From positions 647,978 through 711,977 of the forward strand of contig NZ_FNEG01000003.1 of the NCBI RefSeq assembly GCF_900100075.1: a DNA stretch of 64,000 nucleotides. Reading direction: 5' to 3'. Under the pieces are notes generated by a model. The model ran no database searches, was not told the origin of the DNA, and saw nothing but the letters and a program-made list of their open reading frames with translations. The translations under genes were made by a program, and so were the position numbers. The stretch is from Chryseobacterium jejuense. Lineage in GTDB: Bacteria; Bacteroidota; Bacteroidia; Flavobacteriales; Weeksellaceae. Positions within the stretch are counted from its first letter, which is position 1, and every line of letters starts with the position of its first letter. Below, one piece after another: positions 60,041-64,000 of this stretch.

Positions 60041-60184
60041 AAGGCCTGAAGCTGGGAGCTGGAAGAAGGGAGTTATAGAAGTCATATAGAATAACTGTTT
60101 GTCTTTTTTAATTTCCTTGTGTTCTGTCTGTCACTAATGATCACTGAGAGGAACTTCCAGCCTCATTCTTCCAGCTTCCGGCCC
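60041..60184. repeat. Palindromic intergenic element, copy C
   Basis: Left arm 60041-60075 (CCTGAAGCTGGGAGCTGGAA…) and right arm 60151-60184 (AACTTCCAGCCTC…CTTCCAGCTTCCGG). Same family as 6255-6406 and 9740-9860. The loop (~75 bp) is unrelated to the other copies. Confidence 0.7.
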
Positions 60185-60232
60185 ACTTTTACTTAATTTC
60201 TTTAACCAACTCGGTTTACTAAAAACGCTACA

Positions 60233-61711
60233 TCATTCTTTATACTCCTTTCCGGAATAAATATCAATATAATAGTAAATAGTTTGTCCTGAACCAGACT
60301 TAATACTTACGAAACCATCCGAATTAATGGATTGGTAAGCTTTTGAGCCAATGCTTTTTTTACTCTTATTGTCGAAAAGTATATATGATCCATCCTGATC
60401 TTTCTGAAGGGCATACATCTGTTTTTCAGTATCTAAAACCGAGATATTATAGTATTCAGGATTTATCTCCCAGGCTTTTTGAAAACTATTCCACAAGCCC
60501 ATGGTTCTCAATTGTTTTTCGTTTTCAATTCGGATAAGATAGGTGTCATTCATGCCTGTATAATAATTTATTTTACCGAATTTCCAGTTTTTGTCAACGT
60601 ATTGATTGGGTAAAATCATTTTTCTATCGGGCCAAACCAGATTCCCGACCTGATCTAACACTTTGAAATCGTAGGAACCAATGGAATCTGTAACATTTCC
60701 TTTGATATCGATATAAAGCCAGTCGTATGCCCAAATCTCATGATCGTAATTAAAAACACCTAGTAAAAAATAAGGAGAATTGGTGATAGAATATACTAAA
60801 GAAGCTTTTTTTATGAAATCGATTTGTGAAGCAGTTGCCTTTGTAATTTCTTTTGGAAATACCTTTTCATACTGTGGAAAAGGATAAATATCATTGGTTT
60901 TGTTATCTATTAAAAGTTTAGGGACTTCCGGTTCATAACGTTCTTTATTAACGTCTTTCAGTACTATGGTTTCTTTTCCGAATTGTATTGAAAGGGTTTC
61001 AGAACCTGTCAAATTGCTTTGAATGGCTTTTTTCTGATCCAATCCGTATATTGAAAAGTTTGCATTTGAAGCTTTAATAAAACGTTTATTCTCCAATAGC
61101 TCAACAATATTATTTTCTATTTTACTTAAACCATTTTTTTTGATTCCATATAGAGTTCCATTCCAAAATATATGGTTTTCATCTACAGCAATAAAATTGA
61201 GATAATAATTATCCTCTAAGTACGGAATGTCTTCATGAAGTAAGCTTTGCTTACTCTCTAAGATTCCAATCTCTATTTTATGATAGGTCTGTTCTTTTTT
61301 AATGCCACTTCCCATGATATTCCAGTCCCATTTCCATACCGGCATTTTCTTTTCATATTCAATATCTTTTTTATAAAACGTAAGCCCGTTTACAACATTT
61401 AAATTAATTTCCTCAGCTGAAAAACCCAACACTATTTTTCCACTTTCATCTATTACAGCATATTCATTTTTTTCATTCATAACAACAGCAAAACCTGTAA
61501 CAGTAAACAGAGATGCACTTTGATATTTTTGATTATTGACTGGTTTCAGATTTGTTTTATCCACATAAATAAACTCATTCTGTTGAGTTAAAAAGGGAAC
61601 GCTATTGATGGTTTTTATTTTTGAAGATGCTAATTGAGAATTATCTCTTTTTTCCTGTGTACAAGCAAATGATGTGAACATAAAAAAGACACTGCATACT
61701 ATTGTTTTCAT
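60233..61711 (-). CDS. Large lipoprotein with WG-type repeat character
   Basis: 492 aa. Lipobox SFAC (Cys17), then a row of short beta-repeats such as ASLFTVTGFAVVMNEKNEYA followed by VIDESGKIVLGFSAEEI and, at the end, SKKSIGSKAYQSINSDGFVS. These resemble WG repeats (DxxGKxV), which occur in surface proteins of Bacteroidetes. Function unknown. First gene of the minus-strand block, next to the rpmI promoter. Confidence 0.6.
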   Translation of the reverse strand: MKTIVCSVFFMFTSFACTQEKRDNSQLASSKIKTINSVPFLTQQNEFIYVDKTNLKPVNNQKYQSASLFTVTGFAVVMNEKNEYAVIDESGKIVLGFSAEEINLNVVNGLTFYKKDIEYEKKMPVWKWDWNIMGSGIKKEQTYHKIEIGILESKQSLLHEDIPYLEDNYYLNFIAVDENHIFWNGTLYGIKKNGLSKIENNIVELLENKRFIKASNANFSIYGLDQKKAIQSNLTGSETLSIQFGKETIVLKDVNKERYEPEVPKLLIDNKTNDIYPFPQYEKVFPKEITKATASQIDFIKKASLVYSITNSPYFLLGVFNYDHEIWAYDWLYIDIKGNVTDSIGSYDFKVLDQVGNLVWPDRKMILPNQYVDKNWKFGKINYYTGMNDTYLIRIENEKQLRTMGLWNSFQKAWEINPEYYNISVLDTEKQMYALQKDQDGSYILFDNKSKKSIGSKAYQSINSDGFVSIKSGSGQTIYYYIDIYSGKEYKE

Positions 61712-61918
61712 ACTCCGAAATATTCATCAATATTAGAAAGAAGCAAAGAGTAATACAATCCCGATTATCAGCTATATTTTAGAATACACTACGTTTTTCG
61801 GAGCTTATACTCTCCCAGGATACACTTTCAAAGCTTCTTCAAGTATCAGAATTACCCTCAAAAACAATATGTTTTTAGAAAGTCTTGTTCTGGAAAGGAA
61901 ATATTGATATTTTTTTTG

Positions 61919-61955
61919 TACTTTTGCAAACTATTATTCCTAATGTCTTTAGGAA
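61919..61955 (+). promoter_or_regulatory. rpmI-rplT promoter and leader hairpin
   Basis: The -7 box TACTTTTG (61919-61926) is followed, near the expected RNA start, by a perfect 7-bp hairpin TTCCTAA-TGTCT-TTAGGAA (61937-61955). It is in the 5' leader of the L35/L20 operon, a place where L20 autoregulatory RNA elements occur in other bacteria; this role is inferred. Confidence 0.5.
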
Positions 61956-62000
61956 ACCATAAACAGATATTGATAACAAAAACAATAAAAAAGCAGAACA

Positions 62001-62198
62001 ATGCCAAAATTAAAAACGAAATCAGGTGCTAAGAAACGTTTTGCTCTTACTGGAACAGGTAAGATCAAAAGAAAAAACGCTTACAAAAGCCACATCTTAA
62101 CTAAGAAAGAAACTAAGCAGAAGAGAAATCTTACTAGCACTTCTTACGTAGCTAAAGTGGACGAGAAAAGCGTTCAACGTCAATTAGCAATTAAGTAG
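62001..62198 (+). CDS. rpmI: Ribosomal protein L35
   Basis: 65 aa, full length. [20 protein letters not shown] and [16 protein letters not shown] are typical. 50S subunit protein. Followed by rplT after 117 bp. Confidence 0.97.
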   Translation: MPKLKTKSGAKKRFALTGTGKIKRKNAYKSHILTKKETKQKRNLTSTSYVAKVDEKSVQRQLAIK

Positions 62199-62315
62199 TT
62201 TTTATAAATCTATATTCGGTTTATAAGAATTCAAACAAATTCATCATTTTAACCCTGAAACGGTGCAAATAAGAGTAACATTAGTTGCCGCCCTTTTCAA
62301 AAAAACAATTAAATT

Positions 62316-62660
62316 ATGCCAAGATCAGTAAATGCGGTAGCTTCAAGAGCTCGCAGAAAGAAAATTTTTAAGCAAGCTAAAGGTTTCTTCGGAAGAAGAA
62401 AGAACGTTTGGACTGTAGCTAAAAACGCGGTAGAAAAAGCAATGCAATATGCTTACCGTGGTAGAAAAGAGAAGAAAAGAAACTTCAGAGCACTTTGGAT
62501 CACTCGTATCAACGCGGGAACTAGAGAGCACGGAATGTCTTACTCTCAATTTATGGGAGCTCTTAAAAAGAACAACATTGAGCTTAACAGAAAAGTTTTA
62601 GCAGATTTAGCAATGAATCACCCTGAAGCTTTCAAAGCTGTTGTAGATCAAGTAAAATAA
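62316..62660 (+). CDS. rplT: Ribosomal protein L20
   Basis: 114 aa, full length. [60 protein letters not shown]. An early 50S assembly protein that represses its own operon in many bacteria. Closed by a GC-rich terminator. Confidence 0.97.
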   Translation: MPRSVNAVASRARRKKIFKQAKGFFGRRKNVWTVAKNAVEKAMQYAYRGRKEKKRNFRALWITRINAGTREHGMSYSQFMGALKKNNIELNRKVLADLAMNHPEAFKAVVDQVK

Positions 62661-62690
62661 TGTAGAATACTATTTTTGTTATCAATATAG

Positions 62691-62715
62691 TCCCGGGTTT
62701 TGCCCGGGATTTTTT
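62691..62715 (+). terminator. Terminator of rpmI-rplT
   Basis: Stem TCCCGGG / CCCGGGA, 5-nt loop, then TTTTTT. Confidence 0.9.
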
Positions 62716-62964
62716 ATTTATATATCCCTTCTTTTACCCTATTCAATGATTTAACATCGGTATTCAATATCTTTTACCTTAAATGTAAAATATAAGGTTG
62801 AAATGATATTTAGATGAAAATAAAATTAACTTTAAGATTAAATAATATTACAGGTTATATCATTATTAAAAAATCAATTAAATACAAATGAATCACGCCG
62901 ATTAACAATATAAAATCACTATTAATTCTTATATTAGCAACTGAAAATTAATTCAATTGAATAA
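62716..62964. other. AT-rich intergenic region
   Basis: No gene and no strong TAnnTTTG box that I can support; the promoter of the M28 peptidase gene should be here. Confidence 0.4.
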
Positions 62965-64000
62965 ATGAAAAAAATAGCTGTTTTTTTGTTTACCTCCTTA
63001 GCGTTGCAGAATATCGGAGCCCAGAATCTTATTCAGGCCTATAAGACCAGAGCGGATATGGTTTCCCAAACAAACATCACGAACAATCTTACTGATTTTG
63101 AAAATCTTGGGGTAAAAACTACCGGATCCCCTGTAAATACCAATACCCTGAACTGGCTGAAGAACAAATATATTTCTTATGGATATACTGCCAGCCAGAT
63201 TGAGGAAGACCCTTTTACTTATACTACTTTTGGTGGAAATAGTACGAGTTCTAAAAATTTGGTGATTACTAAAACAGGAACTGTTTATCCTGACAAATAT
63301 GTAATTATCTGTGGACATTTTGATACGATTGTTGGACCTGGAGTAAGTGATAACGGCAGTGGTACTTCTATCCTTTTAGAAGCCGCCAGAATATTAAAAG
63401 ATATTCCTACTGAATACTCTATAAAGTTTATTCATTTTTCGGGAGAAGAACAAGGGCTAAAAGGAAGTTATCATTATGCAGATTACATTGCTTATCAAGG
63501 AAATACACGTACATTAGATATTAAACTGGTTCTCAATATAGACCAGGTAGGTGGTCAGTTAGGAAACAATAACAATACAATCACTTGTGAAAAAGACATC
63601 AGTGGAATGTCTGGGAATAATGCGGCATCAGCTGCGGTTACACAGGAGTTGGCGGTATGTACAGGTCTTTATTCTCCACTTCAAACTTTTACATCTAACG
63701 CTTATAGTTCAGATTATATACCTTTTGAAGCCAAAGGTTATACCATTACCGGCTTTTATGAATATATCAGAAGTGAGAATGAACACAGCGTGGACGATAC
63801 TTTTGCGAATATAGATCCTGTCTACGTTTATAATGTAGGTAAAGCAGCTGTAGGAGCATTACAACATTTTGCGGTAGCTACTACTACCAATAATGCTCTT
63901 GGAACCCAGGAAAGTACGGGACAGAAAATATCAGAGGCTGTAAATATTTATCCTAATCCGGCAAAGAACCAGCTAACTGTAGAGTTTCCACAAAAGACTA
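62965..64000 (+). CDS. Secreted M28 metallopeptidase with T9SS sorting domain, 3' end outside window
   Basis: Starts at the ATG at 62965 and runs off the window (345 codons seen). Signal peptide MKKIAVFLFTSLALQNIGAQ. The M28 zinc ligands are recognisable: His and Asp of IICGHFDTIV, Asp of VSDNGSG, the Glu pair of HFSGEEQGLKGSYH, Asp of NIDQVGG, and His of SENEHSVDDTF. A type A T9SS tail begins at VNIYPNPAKNQLTVEF just before the end. An exported aminopeptidase for peptide feeding. Confidence 0.9.
   Translation, partial: MKKIAVFLFTSLALQNIGAQNLIQAYKTRADMVSQTNITNNLTDFENLGVKTTGSPVNTNTLNWLKNKYISYGYTASQIEEDPFTYTTFGGNSTSSKNLVITKTGTVYPDKYVIICGHFDTIVGPGVSDNGSGTSILLEAARILKDIPTEYSIKFIHFSGEEQGLKGSYHYADYIAYQGNTRTLDIKLVLNIDQVGGQLGNNNNTITCEKDISGMSGNNAASAAVTQELAVCTGLYSPLQTFTSNAYSSDYIPFEAKGYTITGFYEYIRSENEHSVDDTFANIDPVYVYNVGKAAVGALQHFAVATTTNNALGTQESTGQKISEAVNIYPNPAKNQLTVEFPQKT

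Noticed and set aside
62998..63318. Minus-strand frame of 106 codons within the M28 peptidase gene
   Set aside because: Antisense shadow of a clearly coding frame that carries signal peptide and zinc ligands.

Overview
The window looks like chromosomal DNA of a flavobacterium, most likely Chryseobacterium or a close relative. It is AT-rich. Promoters fit the Bacteroidetes -7 box TAnnTTTG and ribosome-binding sites are weak. Four secreted proteins carry type IX secretion (T9SS) C-terminal sorting domains (YPNP motif), and PorT-type outer-membrane barrels, bacillithiol-linked proteins and typical Bacteroidetes families (DUF4230, SatD, S74 fibres) are present. This assignment rests on recognised families, not on a database search. 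I found no tRNA, rRNA, CRISPR array, transposase or prophage.

Layout. 1-6254: two MocR (GntR/aminotransferase) regulators, a secreted flavodoxin-RidA fusion divergent from an AraC regulator, and an EamA exporter divergent from the second MocR gene. 6409-8373: a tightly overlapping operon bstA - DUF1569 - ytxJ - crp, apparently a bacillithiol/redox unit. 8405-10563: a decayed copy of the pncA promoter and start, a DEAD-box helicase, and intact pncA. 10643-14634: a TetR-esterase pair with a near-textbook operator, the pseudouridine synthase rluB, and aroB. 14718-16580: a secreted S74 fibre. 16980-20808: four PorT-like barrel genes, each behind a -24/-12 (sigma-54-like) promoter, plus a fifth such promoter that drives no gene but runs into a terminator about 220 nt later (candidate small RNA). 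20993-28181: GDPD, purF, purC, DUF3307, SatD (behind three operator-like repeats spaced 29 bp) and a T9SS endonuclease. 28374-39005: acyl-CoA dehydrogenase, DinB protein, a tandem pair of T9SS metalloproteases, a TNT-type NADase toxin lipoprotein with a zinc-ribbon partner (candidate immunity protein), and small housekeeping genes. 39129-43433: the leuACDB operon. 43583-46305: a helical-repeat protein and an M19 dipeptidase.

46784-62660: the normally contiguous translation operon thrS-infC-rpmI-rplT appears split. thrS-infC (infC with an apparent ATA start) is separated from rpmI-rplT by about 12.6 kb. The insert carries lipoproteins, a histidine kinase/response regulator pair, and a minus-strand row of polymorphic-toxin immunity-type genes (two DUF4303-like paralogues with near-identical C-terminal halves, a SUKH/SMI1 protein, a DUF4274 protein, small ORFs and a gene fragment) with no toxin in sight. 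The window ends inside a secreted M28 peptidase.

Intergenic space is rich in short palindromic repeats of several families: three copies of a GGAAGCTGGAAG-type inverted repeat, CCTTGxCAAGG palindromes, an AACCACATAG hairpin, and a 239-bp-spaced direct repeat pair before the two-component operon. The most promising items for follow-up are the orphan sigma-54-like promoter/sRNA in the barrel cluster, the TNT/zinc-ribbon pair, the immunity island inside the translation operon, the SatD operator array and the duplicated pncA control region.
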